64,000 nt of DNA from Trochalopteron elliotii (GCA_024734555.1 JANPWX010000452.1:1493355-1557354); one strand, 5' to 3'; numbered from the stretch's first letter, positions 49,637 to 62,300 are shown. The notes: generated by a model not told the origin, from the sequence alone. Made by a program: numbers and translations.

Positions 49637-49754
49637 TTGTCCAGGGAAAGAGTTAAAGCCATCTGCCTGAAAGCATTGTGTAAAACATACACACAATGTT
49701 GGGGAAATAAGCCAATTATGTGTGCTTCACAGGAGGTGGGGGACTGACCTTTGT

Positions 49755-50260
49755 GTATAATTAGTTCTTTTATTTAAAGCAAAGATTTTGAATAGAATAA
49801 CTAATTAGCTGTCATAAATGGCAAATTGAAGATTTTGGCCGGATTCCTTGGGGAGAGTGGGAGGACGTCCCTCCTCCCAGCCCATGCTGTAGGCTCTGGC
49901 TCTCCTCATTAGGGTTGTTTTTAGTTCTCCGCAGTGGTAATGAGGAGTGCAGCGGCGGCACTTCTCCGAGCCCCCTCTAATAAGGCGTGAAATGCAGGTG
50001 GAACAGAGCTGCCTTCAGCTCCTGCTGCCTCCTCCCCACACGTGTGGGTGTAGCCGAGGGCTGAGGGGGGCAAGCTGGAGTGGAGGGGGGTCTGAAAAGT
50101 CCTGGTGATATTACCTGTGTTTTATGCTCTGGACTCGACTGTATAAAATACAGGCAAGCTGCAAAGCCTTGAGGCATATATCATTAGCTAGCAGTCCCCC
50201 ATTACTCTTTCAGACCAATTAACCTTTAGAGTTGCATTAGAGAAATTAGGTGGTGAACTT
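49755..50260. promoter_or_regulatory. Candidate conserved enhancer-like block(s)
   Basis: TAAT-type sites cluster at both ends: ATAATTAGTTC and AACTAATTAGCTG near 49,757-49,812, CTCATTAGGG near 49,904, GGTAATGAGG near 49,936, and ATCATTAGCTAG and CCAATTAACC at 50,180-50,225. Between them lies a moderately GC-rich segment with CpGs near 49,950. The unit lies about 4.2 kb upstream of exon 2. This is inference from texture only. Confidence 0.28.
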
Positions 50261-53200
50261 CCCTGCTTTCAGAGGGGACCTCTAGCTCTCTTGCAGACCA
50301 GAGCACTGTGGAGCCGTGCACCGCAGGACCAGTGCAGATAACTGTTATTTAAAAGGTCTGCCATTTATGAAAAGTTCCCAGGCTCTCTTGGAAAGGAGGC
50401 TTTATGAACAGTGCCCTTAGAGGAACAGCAGCTGATTGCCACGTGAATAGAAATATCAGTAAAATGGCTTAGAAAAATTTAGAGGTGTACTTAGTGGACA
50501 CTTGTGTTATAAAGCCAGCTGAATCATTTTACAGAAGGACTCCGACTGAGCAGATACAGGCTGATTAAAGCTTGTTTGTCCGGCTGTGAATAGTGGTAAA
50601 GTTTGGATTACTCACTACAATAACAGGCTCTTTAGACGCAGACATAAATTTCAGTATGTCCAGAGGTGGTGTCTATAATTTTTTAATGTGTACTGGAGCT
50701 CTGAGCACTCAGAGCGGGTTTAGTTTTGTATTTACCAGCAGCAAGTCTATTAAGTTGTAAAGGGCAAAGAAGGGAGCGTAGGTAGCCAGAAATAGAAAGG
50801 ATTCATCTACTGTTTCTAAGAAAAGAGAGCACTGGATGTCTAGCAACAGGAGAGGAGAGAGCAACTTGATGGTACTTTCAGAATTTGGCAATAATTAGTG
50901 TTCCTTTGTGATCAGGAATTTAAATATGTGAGCGTTCAGCTGTCAATTTTCCTAGTACTGCAACACTACTTCTCATTTTCTTATCCTTGTCCACACAGCA
51001 CATGTGGAATGTGTCAAAGGTGACCCCTTTGTTTCTTGACAGCCCCAGTTAGACACCACGTGCCCCTTATTGAATTGAACTGGGTATCTTGGCATTTTTA
51101 GGCAAATGCTGGGGGAAAATGGACATAGAGAAATGAAGCAGCATGCCAGTCTTGCAGTGGGGAAAATATCAAAATGGAAGAGCAGTTTTCCAGGTGGTTT
51201 CTGCCTGCAGAGCCCAGGCTGCTTCAGGTCTGCTGGAAGGGGGAGGCAGGAGGAGCAAAGCGGGGTTTGGTGTTGATTGTGTCCTCTCTGTGCAAGCCTC
51301 TGACTGTGAAAAGGGTTAAGCTTCTGAGATGCTTCCCTCTTGTTGCTTGGAAATGACATGGTAAGTGATCGAGGAACCCTTGCTGATCAAGTTTGGCAGT
51401 TTTTGAAATTTTGTTTCACGCCTTGCCTGCTGTGTCAACTCACCAGCTAATTGCAGCTGCAACTTTTCTGTAGTGGCTTGTGTGCTCCGTGCAGACCGGT
51501 TGGTTGGGATGTTGGAGGGAAACCTCACAGCCCAAAATGTAATTTCAAAACACTGAACCTGACCAGCAGAGGCTGACCTTGCTCGTTATTATCTGAGTGG
51601 GAATAGCAGCTTTGAACATCATATGATCTCTGAAATGGTACCTTTTTTCATTAGAAAGCCCCCTGCTGAACACTGACCAAATACATAGCTTTTTTCCTTG
51701 CTTAAGGTACTGCTTAAAAATATATCTATATCTGTTCCTTTGCTAGTTATTAGAAGCAAATCAAAGTGTTACATTCCCCTTACTTGCAGAAGCCTCTCAT
51801 AAGACAGTGGTGCTCCTGCAATAGCGAGGAGCTCAGATGGATGTGGAGAGTGAGGGCTGCCAGGGCCAGAATGGAGCAAGAACTGCCCCTGCAGTCAACC
51901 CTCAGCCATCCAGGCCTGCTTGCCACAGGAGACCCTCCTAAGATGCCCTAAATGATCAAACCAGCCTCTCCTAATGGTCCAGCCAGGGGTTCATCCCTGC
52001 ACAACTGCCCTTGTGCTTGATGCTGCTGCTGTTGCTTCGTTGGCACCCTCTCTCTGGATGAGGGCAGCTGTACCTCTGAAAGGGCACTGCTTTCAAAAGT
52101 GAGGCCTTGGCAAGTCCCATCTGGCTGAGGAGCTTGTATTTCTGAACCACAGAGCTGATCTCAGACCCCACCCATGCAGCAGCTCCCTTGAGTTTAAGGT
52201 GTGCTGGTTATGTGGAGTCTGTGTCTTTCCAGATGCAGGATCCTCGTGTTACCTACACAAACCTTGCAAAAGGGTTGTATGCTGACCCCCCCTCCTTGTG
52301 AGAAATCCTCCCTGCCTCTAAGGCTACACATACAGAGAGCCTGTTTGGGGGGTGCATAATGACTTGCTGGTGTCTGGGGCTCCTATCTAAAAACATAATT
52401 CTCACATCAGGGTCCTAGTTTTCATAGGTGCGAACTATTTTCTTTCATCACTGGTACTGATCTTACACAGCTTGCAAATGCAAATTCACGTGCTCGCCCT
52501 TCTCTGCCTCACAACAAGGCAGACTCTTCTCACAATGTGCAGTTTTCCTGGAGTGGAGTCGGGAGGAGCATGGAAATTACTCAAAAATTGAAGCTTCTTT
52601 TTGCTATTGAAATGTATTTTGGATTAAAAAAAACCCAAACCAACAAAGTTGTGTCTAGAACCACAGGGCCACTTCCCTTGTTCTAGTAAGAAACTCCCAC
52701 CAGGCATATGAGACCTCTGCAGTCTGGCTTCTGGCACCTGCAGCATAATCCACTTCTGATGCTTCCCTGTCTTGTCCCTCTTTCTGAATGTGTGTGTGTT
52801 TCTCTGTGGCTTTGCATGTAGAATTTCTCTTGGGAGCGTTACAGGTTGCATATGTGGCAGTCTAATATAGATACAGGTTTTCACTTAATTATTGCAGATT
52901 TGTCACTGCTGTCAAAAGTTTGCTTGTAGAGACTTGGCAAGCAGGTTTTGAGTGTGCTGCAACAGAGGGCAGGAGGGTTCTTTAAGCCTTTAGGGTTTTT
53001 GAATGTTACTTGGCCTGTCTCTGTGCTGCTGAGACCACTTTGATTACAGACAGATCAATACCTCGCTGTTTGTGTGGAGGTGTCCTAAGTGTTATTGTCG
53101 TCTGCTCGAGGCTCTGACAAAGCAATTATTACTGTGGGAGTGGTGGGTTTACATGTGCTGACCATTAGCCACTCTCAGGTCACCCTGGCTTTTAAGGAAA

Positions 53201-54423
53201 GCAGCAAATGTCACTTACTGCAGTGGCACTGGCTCGGTCCCCTCTGGTTAAGGGACTGTTAATAATTCTATTATCAAGCTGCTGCTTTCTGGGACATCCA
53301 GCGCTTCCTACAGAAAGGGTGGATTAACTTTGTGTAAGAGTATATAACCAGTGACACCTGCTGCTGTGCCAGAGTGTCCCTTCTCATCATCTCTGTGTTG
53401 GTTAAGCCCACAGTGTGCTTGTCACAGCCCCAGCATTGCCATTTTTAGGGACTGACACCAGGAAAAATAAAAACCATAACAAATTGAATCAACTCTAGAG
53501 CAAATGGAATTCTGGCATCTCAGTGAGTTAATTTCTTCTTTCATCATTTCCTGTCCTGTCCCTCACCCACAGTATAATCCTTGTTTATTTTTCCACCTTG
53601 ACTATTGATTCCATAAAGTCCTTTCCTGCCTGGCTCTTAGACTGAGAAGGGTGACGGGTATCACAGTGCTCACCATGGCAGGCACTGGCTGCTTGGAGAA
53701 AAGAATATACCCAGCTATCTCATGCCTGTCCCAGCAGGGGTTTCCAGGAAGGATGAAACTCCTGGCTTTTTGCTACCTTCTCCAGTGATACAAGAGGAGG
53801 AAAGCTCTGCTTTGCTTAAGGAATGTGGCTTCACTAGTGGCAGAAGGGCACTAGTGGGGTTATTCTCAGCAGTCCTCTAAGGCTTTTGAATCAAATTTAT
53901 TTTGGAGCAGCCCCTGGCGTGCTCTGGCTTTCAGTCAGGCGTCTGCCACCCACAGGATTCACAAGAGAGGAAAAACAGTGGAATACCACTTCTTTTTATA
54001 GCCACTCCTCTTCCTTCCCCATCAAACTCGATTCAGCCTAGATGCTGGACCATCACATACAGTGATGCTCCTTCTGCTCTTTTTAATTGCCTGTGGCAGG
54101 TAATTAACAAGACAAGGTAATGAGGGGAAAAAAATAAATGTTGAAATTTCAGCCAGTTTATTCTGCTGCAAGATGTTGGTTGGAAAGAGTCTGGTGTGTT
54201 GTGTCAGTCCTATCCTTAGGAAAAAGGGCTACAAGTGTCACACTCCCTCTTAGCCTGTGACAGTGGATGAAATTAGAATTCCTTTGACTGTCAGCCCCAC
54301 GCAATGTGAGCTCCTTGTAATGGCAGCAGCAGCAGTGTTTGCTCCCAGATGTGCCTCCAGTGCCTGCAGCCTGCCCGAGCTGCTTGGATGTCCCCTAAAG
54401 GAAGTGCTGTGCTTGCCTTGCAG
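50261..54423 (+). other. LMO1: LMO1 intron 1, last part, with exon 2 acceptor
   Basis: This is noncoding sequence leading to the acceptor CTTGCCTTGCAG|GT, with AG at 54422-54423. The open frame 54257-54523 crosses the splice site in the wrong frame and is not coding. Short frames at 51-52 kb show no recognisable domains. Confidence 0.75.
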
Positions 54424-54637
54424 GTGTGCCGATGCTATCCGTACAACCCAAAGGGAAGCAGAAGGGCTGTGCCGGCTGCAACCGCAAGATCAAGGACCGC
54501 TACCTGCTGAAGGCTCTGGATAAGTATTGGCATGAAGACTGTCTAAAGTGTGCCTGCTGTGACTGTCGTCTTGGAGAGGTTGGATCAACTCTTTACACAA
54601 AAGCAAATCTCATTCTCTGCCGCAGAGATTACCTGAG
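54424..54637 (+). CDS. LMO1: LMO1 (rhombotin-1) exon 2, first LIM domain
   Basis: This 214-nt internal exon completes Gly9 (G|GT) and encodes residues 10-79 plus two bases of Arg80. It begins [15 protein letters not shown], which is specific to LMO1 (LMO3 starts MLSVQPDTKPKGC), and ends CRRDYLR. The whole first LIM zinc-finger domain is present. Expected zinc ligands are C24, C27, H45, C48 (finger 1) and C51, C54, C74, D77 (finger 2), with the usual spacings of 2, 17, 2, 2, 2, 19 and 2 residues; none is missing. The acceptor is TTGCAG|GTGTGCC and the donor is CTGAG|GTAAAT. In-frame reading past the donor hits TAA at 54639, so splicing is required. Human LMO1 has 156 residues, so about half the protein is encoded here. 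The second LIM domain and C-terminus must come from exons outside the window. LIM1 and LIM2 together bind LDB1. Confidence 0.98.
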
Positions 54638-56291
54638 GTAAATAGAGGGACGTACTGCGGGCTCTTCCCGAAGCCTCTCGGCGTGCTGCCGGCTGCCTGG
54701 CTTCCTAAAAATGTGAAAACGTGTGCTTGAGCATGGCCAGCCCTGCCCAGAGGAGACTGGAGTTTCTTCCACTGTCTAAGCAGGGCTTTTTATTTACACT
54801 CATTTGCATATTTGCATATTTTGTAGTCTGGGAGGTGAAATTCTGGTTTTAGGTGAAGATACAAGGCAGAGGTCATGACTTTTTATTATTATTATGTACC
54901 AAAAAGAAAAACTCTGCTTGCTGAGTAAATTAGGAAAAAAATCTTAATTCTCTTTGCATATCTCTGATGCTATACTTCTACATATTGACTGAGACCTGAC
55001 CAAACCTTTACCTTTTCTTTTTCAGTCATAGCTTTTAGACAGACTTCTAGTCTTGAGTAAGGTTCCTCTCAAGGGGCTGTTGTCTCTTCCCTAACTAAAC
55101 AGAGCAAAACTCAAAAATTACAGATCAACTTCAAAAAATGTTTCTGTCTGAGGAAATCAGCAGAGACCACCACTAGCTCGGAGTTAGAACCAGTCTGTCA
55201 GGGTGTGTGTCTGCAATACATAACAACACATGGGATTTTTTGCCTGGTGTGTATGGGGGTTTTGTGCAAAATACTTTATGCAAACATAAATGAATATTAA
55301 TAAGACAGCAGGCCTAATGCAAACATTATTATGAGGGTCACACTGCAAAACACTCTGACTTTTGCTTTGTTTTTCCTTTGGAAGAATGTACTTAATCTCC
55401 AGCTAATGTGTATGTTTTCTTTTATTTTTCCTCAAGCACTGATAGCATTTCCCAGGCAAGCTCAACCAGCAAAACATCTGAAGCAAAACAAACCCGACAC
55501 GTTGTTGTAAGATAGGGAGGTAAAATGCCTTCTAACCTTGCAGTGTTCAGGGGCTGCCTAGATAAGTGTCAGTGCTCAGATGCTTCGTGTGTTTCAATGT
55601 AGAATGTATTTCTGAAAATCTTCAGTCAATATTTTCTTAGTAAACTTGAACAAACAAGTTTCTCCTTCTAAAGATGAGAGATTAAGAGCTGAGCCAAACA
55701 GAAGGACTGAGTCTATCAGCTGCCATGTGGGAGCTTTCACCTTGCCCTCCAGGCCAGCAGTGCACCAGAGCATCCTGCCCACAGGAGGGTTTTAGAGTGG
55801 ACACTCTTCAGGGCACAGGTGAAATATCCCAGTTGAAATTCTGCCACACAGGCAGCACTTGCTGCTCCACATCTGGTTAGGTGGGATGCGTCCCCAAAAT
55901 CTAGGTGAGGAAGGAGGAGCTTGGGTAAGGTGAACACATCTGAGGTGGAAAAGACAAGATAAGCAGCCTTTGGAGAAATGGAAAGGGGATGAAGAGGAAA
56001 GAGTTAACTATCTTCACTATAATGAAATAATTTTTGTACCGTCCTTAAATCTGAGTATTTACTAATGTCACAAGTCACTTGCTCTGGAAGCATCCCTAAC
56101 CCTGTCTGTGCTAAGCTAAAAAATTACCTCCAGAAAGTTCAAATTCAACACAGAGACTTCCACCCCTGAATTAGCATTTTGGTCTTTCTTCTTCAGCTCA
56201 GCTATACTCTTTCTGTGTTGTGGACACAATTCTGATGTGTCAGTGAAGAATATTTCAGTTCTCGATCTTCTCTTTTTGATGAAGCCTTTAT

Positions 56292-56344
56292 CACAGTATC
56301 AAAATTGATGATACTAGTGATAGTATCATGCTAGATACTATCAC
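56292..56344. repeat. Cluster of overlapping inverted repeats
   Basis: GTGATAGTATC (56317-56327) and GATACTATCAC (56334-56344) form a perfect 11-bp stem with a 6-nt loop. GATACTA (56310-56316) and TAGTATC (56321-56327) form an alternative 7-bp stem with a 4-nt loop. Upstream, ATCACAGTATC (from 56290) is close to the reverse complement of GATACTAGTGAT (56310-56321). All are variants of one short motif in alternating orientation. Confidence 0.8.
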
Positions 56345-56591
56345 AAGGATCCCCAAAATCTCTCAGGAGAGCTACTTCCAGGAATAGTTTTCTTCCCAGG
56401 AAGAACAGCTGCATTATTTTCCGAAGTATTTGTTTGTACTTTATCTTGTTTATGCATTATCTTTTCTTTATCTTGTTTGCACCCAGCTTGCCAAGTGATC
56501 CAGGTCTCTCCATCTGTCATCCTCCACTTCATTATTTACCACTTGACTTTGTCATTTCTGGTCTTGAAAAAGTGTTGTGTTTGTGATTTTA

Positions 56592-56604
56592 TTTTTTTTT
56601 TTTT
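56592..56604. repeat. Poly(T) run
   Basis: This is a T run in intron 2. Confidence 0.8.
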
Positions 56605-58439
56605 AATTTGACCCTGAAGATAGATATTCAGCTTTATTCTATATGTTGCAGAACCCTGCTAGAAATACTGAGCTGGACAGCATTTTCAATTTACATTTGC
56701 TTTTTGAGACCTATGAGCTACCCCATGTTTTGTCCATTTAATAAGCACCGTATTGATTTTGGTTTATTTTAGTTTCATAACAAAAATAATGTGTGGCATC
56801 AAATCAGACATGTTAAAGTGCCAAAGGACAGCAGTATTGATGCTGTTTGGTTTAGAAGGACCTTTTTATCACTGGAGTTGCAGGGCACTTTCTTTCTTTC
56901 CTTTGTTTATCCCGAGAATGCTGCTTCGAGGTGGAAAAGCTTAATCTGTGATGTTCCCACTGGCCCCTAGATGATCTGAGTTTTCTGGGGCACACCAGAA
57001 GCCTGTGCTGGAGAAGGAAAAGAAGCCAGGCATTGCAGACTCCAGGGAGTGATCCATGTCCCAGCTTTGTGAGGAGAGGGCAACTCATGACATAAACCAT
57101 GGGAGGCAACAGTTGGGACTTGTGTTTTACCATGGCCATGCAGCTTCTGTCACAGCACCAGTTAAACGTCGTCTCTGGAACAAACTTCTGGCCTGAAAGG
57201 TGTCTTGTAACACCTCTGTCTCCCTTTTTCAGGTTGAAATAATTCCTAGCCTGACAAGGGGGAAATCTGTTGCTCTTTGTGCCATGTGGTTAAACTGTGA
57301 AGACTTATGTGGCCTTTACATGAAATATTTTCCTTTTATCTGAATTTAGGGTGTTAGAGCTTTGACTGGTTTTTGTTGGGAAGAACAGTAGAATTGTCAT
57401 ATCCTGGGAAATTTGACGAAGACTCAGCTAGGAAGGAATAACATTAATTCTGTAGCAGTGTTGTTAATTAGCCTTCAGCTGTTTAGGCAGCTGTACAGCT
57501 ATCATGGCTTGCATTCTTACAAATCAGTAAATTTAGTTTATACTGGGGTTTTTTGAGGGGTTCTGCTGCACTCCTGGGGTCTGTTCCCCTGATGCTAAGG
57601 AACCCTTTCAGGCTCCCAGGACAGGAGTAAGGGCATTGCTACGCAGTCCCATATTTATAGAAATACAAAGCAATTTTTTTACTTTAAAACATCCTGTGTT
57701 GGCTTCTACACATATTTCTTTCTCTCTCAATATTAACTATTAAGTCTATTAATAGAAGAAGCTAAAGTTGCCATCACAATCTTCTCTACTGTCTGTTCCC
57801 TCCTGGTAATTTGAATTTTTCTTTTTGGAGAATTAACTATTCCCATCATTATATAATTCCTTCACAATAATAGTTTTAGAGTCTCTATCCACATTTTTTC
57901 TTTCTTGTTAAATGGCTCACAGTGTTTGGTCTACTAGTCAAATTTTAGCTGAATTCATTCCTAAAAATAACTTTTTGTACTTCACACTGTAGTTGCACCA
58001 AAAAGGGAGCACTTTACCTGGAGAACAGTCAGAGGAATTCAGTCAGAGGGCTCTTGGAATATTTTGTTGTCAATCTGCAGCTCTGGGATGCTCCTGTGCC
58101 ACCCCTCCTGAGGGCAGGTGTCGATGAGCCACGATGACCAGTGATTTGGGCTAGGGATGGACTTGTGGCAGAGGGTCAGGACAGGAGCAGTGCCAGCTCC
58201 TTCCCTGCTGTGGCAGCATTCCTTTGGAGCTGGCTTTGTCCCAGGCTCTGGGAGCACGGTGGGCTGCCAGCCGTGTGTGCTGATCCTCAGTGGGTTTTCA
58301 GCAGGAATCTTTCCAACGTGTTCCAGGAGCTGTGGAACAGACCATAGCCTGATCATTTGTTTCAAAAGATAAACTGTCGTCATTGCTTGTGAAGGAACAT
58401 TTGTTAACCTTCACTTTTCATAAAACACTTTCTTGCTCA

Positions 58440-58720
58440 TTTTTTAATCATGAAAGATGAAATTGGATCTGGAGTTGTTATCCTTGTGGTATCACCTCAG
58501 TCTCCAGCTGTGTCTCGATGTATCTTTCAATACATTTCATCTCAGCAAATAGATTTACCATTTGTTTCATAATCGCAGCTCCAGCATTCCTACCTCTAAT
58601 TATTTTTGATAAGCAAACGCTATTGAAGGAGCTGCTTCTGGGACAGAGCAGCTTAGCATGCAGGCTCAGATGGCTCCTCGCAGCCCCCACGCAGCGAAGT
58701 GTGTTTGTTCCGAGGCATAA
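58440..58720. promoter_or_regulatory. Candidate conserved noncoding block in intron 2
   Basis: This is unique sequence with CTAATTATTTTTGATAAGC near 58,596, CATAATCGCAGC near 58,569 and CAGCTG near 58,505-58,510, and no repeats. The assignment rests on texture and motif density alone. Confidence 0.22.
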
Positions 58721-61239
58721 TTAAACATTCACCAAGCTCCGCTTCACAGGGACGGGCTGGGTGTTGCATCAGGATTTCCCGTGAGGAGCTGACAACTTAA
58801 ATTTCACTGTGAAGTGCTGATGAAGAACGTGATTTTTCCTTTTTACTCAGCATGGTGCCCTCACACGAGCAAAGGCGAGTCGGGCTTGCTTTGAGAGGAG
58901 CAGAACTGTTGCTTCTGCGTGTTTGATATGCTGGTGTTGGGAAAGTTTTTCATCATGTAAACTGATTGGGGCCTTAATTAGACTCCAAAGAAAGCTCAAA
59001 ACCTGCATTTAAAAATGATGGTGAATCAGTAAAGGAGAAGGGCTTTCCGGGAAACCCTGATGCTGTTCTCAGTGGGTTTCGTGGCAGCTCTTTTCACCCA
59101 GTTTCCCACCTGTTTGGATCAGGACTGCAAACTCGACATGGCATCACTCTGCACCTGGTGTTGGTGCCTCCAGGGAGCAGAGCAGCCCTCTGCATCCCAC
59201 CTGAGGGACGGGGACCTCCTGGCTGGACTGCCATCCCCTGTCACCCATCAGCACTGTCTGTATCACAGAGGTTTGAACTCCGCCCTTGGCAGCTCCCACT
59301 TCAGATGACTCAGATGCCAAGTCCTGGGGTTTTTGCTCTACTCCAAACGCCCCTGGGCATTAGTTCTGTCAGTGAATCACTTTTAGGAGCCCTTTAGGTG
59401 AAGTGTTCTGTATCTGGCACACATTCATTTTCATGTGGGATAAGAGCACAGACATGGGTGCCCTGCTGTGTTGCCACAGGAGCATGTGGACAAATCCCCT
59501 CCTTCTGGTGGCCTTCCCCAAGTCAGTGACAACAGCCCTGAGCCAAGCCATTAAACCATGGCTGGTTGTGTGAGAACAAGCCTTTGGGAAGTGAGATGTG
59601 TGTGCCCCAACAGGCAGAATTCAAGTTAATCTCCCCAAGACATCACTAATGCTCGGAATGTGGCTTTAACCTGCAGAAGCTGCAGCACTATTGAAGGAGT
59701 AAGGAGAGAATTTGGGATATTTTTTCCCTCTGGAGGAGCACAGTGTGCATGCATGCGCCGAGAGCATGCCCTGCCGGATTTTCAAGGGACATGTTTAGTG
59801 TGGGAAGGAGAGGTATAAATGCAGTGTGGCTGAACAAATGGTGTCTGCTCAGAGCCTAAAAATGTCACTTAGCTGAAGTGCTGCTTTTGCCTCGCAAAAG
59901 GGAGCATCTTGCATGCTGCATAGGACACCCTCACTTCTACACTTGGTGTCTGTACAGATTAAGAGGGATTAATTAGGCTCAAAATACAATGTGTCTTGGC
60001 AACGTTGCTGTGCTTTGTGATGTTAAAGTACAGATTTTTTTTTTTTTATTTTCCCTTGCACTAGCTGGTCCAGGACTTTCTCACAGCCTGTGCTCATACT
60101 TGGTTTCTTTATTTGCTTTTTCCCCTTTTTTTTTTTCATCTCCACAACTTCTCACTGAGGAGGAAAGCTAATGTGGAGTAACTCTGCCCGGCTGTGGTAG
60201 ACTAGGATGCCTCTAGCACTTTCAGCTTTGCAGTTTTCTGATTGCTATATTTAAACTCTCCTAAGAGGACGTTGATACACTTGTGTTCAGCAGTGCCAGA
60301 GCAAGGATGGGTTTAAGGTCGGCAGTTTCAGTTTCATACCATGGGATGGGCTGGGCTGGGAGGAGGGCTTGTACTTCTACCTGCTTATGGGCCCAACCCC
60401 TCTGTAAATATGGAGGGAGAGGCCAAAGGAGTGAAAATAAGTGGACATTTAGATGTGTCCTTCAAGTGAAAACAGACCCCCTTGAGCAACCTTGAAGTTC
60501 AGGCCCAGTAATCTCTGAACCAGTGTGGTCACTTGGCCAGGGGCTGTCTTGTACTGGTTCAACTCCCCCTGCTATGGTGTCCTTGAATGCCAAACCCTTT
60601 GGCATGCAAGATGTAAATTCTTTGGGATTGAACTTGAAGGCTTCATGAGAGGACAGCTTGACCAACTTCATTAGTATCAAAATGCATTTCTTTTCCTTCA
60701 GTTGACATGACTTCCCACTGCAGCACTGACAACAGTGTCCTGGATAGGAGGGTGCACCAGCTAATGTGTATTTACCATGCTGAATTTCCTATTACTGAGG
60801 CTTTCTCTAATATTACACAAAGGCTGATTAGAGCAAAGTTGTCTGAAGTTGCTTTTAAGCTTATTCTTTTTATCTTTTTAAGTGATGTTCAGGCTCTCCC
60901 TGCATTTATTGGTATATTCAATACTCCACTCAAATCACACTTGTAGCTCAGCAATATTTCTAATACCCACAGATGGGAAAGATACCGATTACAGTATTTA
61001 AGAGCCACCCTCACTGAAAAACCAGTTGTTGGTTTGTTACAAAAGGTAGGGGCAAAAACATTTCTTTTCATGAGGATGGATTTCAGGTACAAAAAGCAGG
61101 TCTTGTTCTACAGCAGGCCCAGATGAAACTAAGAAATAAACAGCACCAGGCAAATAGGGAAAGTGTGTGGGAAAAACTATTTCACCTTCTGGCTGGGGAG
61201 GGATATGAGTGTGGAGTTCCATAGCTCTTCTAAAACTTG

Positions 61240-61262
61240 TATATCCAGATAATCTGGATATA
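61240..61262. repeat. 23-bp palindrome
   Basis: TATATCCAGAT and ATCTGGATATA are perfect 11-bp arms around a single central A. It is followed by an AT-rich stretch (TATAAATATG). Confidence 0.9.
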
Positions 61263-62029
61263 TAAATATGTAGAAAATATGCAGTTGTACATAATTTCTA
61301 CAAATGTAGATATTTATCTGTAGGTTAGTGTTTAGTCCTCCTTCAGTTCATAATTCTTATCTTTCAGTGTTGACAAAACCTTTTTTGGGGGGGAGTTATC
61401 AGTCTCCACTCAGCTGTTTGAATTCTGAACTTGTTTTGTGCTTGTGCTTAAAAAAATCCAATTGACACTGCCAGCCTTTCCTTTCTGTACCATTCATTAT
61501 TTTTATGTCCCTGTCCTGCTTCCTCTTTTTTTGTCTCCTATGAAGTCAACAGCTCCAAAATTTTTGCTCTTTCTGCAGAGGGAAGATTTTCTCCTTTTTT
61601 GATTGCAAGCTGCTACCTAGTCAGACACCAGGCTAGAGGGGGCGAGAAGAAATGGGGACTCTCTCCTTGTAGGAATGACTAAACCAGATTGTTGTTCCTA
61701 GTGGAGACAGAAATAGGCAAACAGGTTCTCAGTTTAGCCCCCCTGAACATCTTGTTTGAATGAAAAATTTGTTAAAAGGTGCTAAACTTAATGTTTTCAT
61801 ATGAGAAGTTTCTTACTGTTTTCCCTACAGTAAGAACCTTTTACCATTCTTTCCCCCCCACAAAAAAAAACACCCAGCAGGGTGCTGTGACATTACTATG
61901 GTTTGAATTAATTTGAGGTGTACTCACAGGGTTGTTGAGGTCTGGATCACCATGCACACAACTGCTCCTTAGCCCAGACAAGACTACATAAAGCCCATCC
62001 TTTGACAGTTGCCTACTGCTTCTAGGAGT

Positions 62030-62300
62030 GCTCCCTTCTTTTGCCATTAATTCATTTGCATTCAGAGCTGCTCCTCTATGCCAATTAGCTTTAATTTTTA
62101 CTATACACACTGACATCAATGGCCAATGAGAACAGGGCATGGCGGGGTTTTTAGTGTGCCCATAAACTACAGAAAATTGTCCTTGGACAAACTCCTGCTT
62201 TTAGACTGGCTGACAACAATAGACGTGGTTAAGTTCAGGCTAAGAGCCATTAAACATAATTACTACCACAGGGTAAAAGTTTAATTGTGCTAAATTTTAA
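62030..62300. promoter_or_regulatory. Candidate conserved noncoding block in intron 2
   Basis: This unique AT-rich sequence has CCATTAATTC near 62,043, CCAATTAGC and TTTAATTTTT near 62,080-62,100, ACATAATTACTACC near 62,253 and GTTTAATTGTGC near 62,278. It is a low-confidence regulatory candidate. Confidence 0.22.

Larger units (their letters stand above)
36061..49754 (+). other. LMO1: LMO1 intron 1, fifth part
   Basis: No coding exon was recognised over this long stretch. Simple repeats are a T run at 37922-37937, a T/C tract at 42251-42284, an A run at 44364-44383 and an A/C-rich tract at 49548-49636. The 175-codon minus-strand frame 38299-38826 is the longest here. It has no recognised motif and an overlapping antisense frame, so it is treated as chance. 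Confidence 0.6.
54638..58439 (+). other. LMO1: LMO1 intron 2, first part
   Basis: This sequence follows the GTAAAT donor. No exon 3 was found; it should encode LFG.TGNCAACSK and the start of the second LIM domain. It contains a poly(T) run at 56592-56604 and the hairpin cluster at 56292-56344. Frames at 56852-57139 and 58039-58383 (minus) have no recognised product. Confidence 0.65.

Noticed and set aside
54257..54523. Plus-strand open frame overlapping LMO1 exon 2
   Set aside because: It reads through the intron acceptor and then exon 2 in the wrong frame. The true frame is set by the exon 1 split Gly codon.
54424..54637. Assignment to LMO3 or LMO2 instead of LMO1
   Set aside because: The pre-LIM sequence [15 protein letters not shown] and the MMVLDKEDG first exon match LMO1. 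LMO3 begins MLSVQPDTKPKGC, and LMO2 has a different N-terminus.
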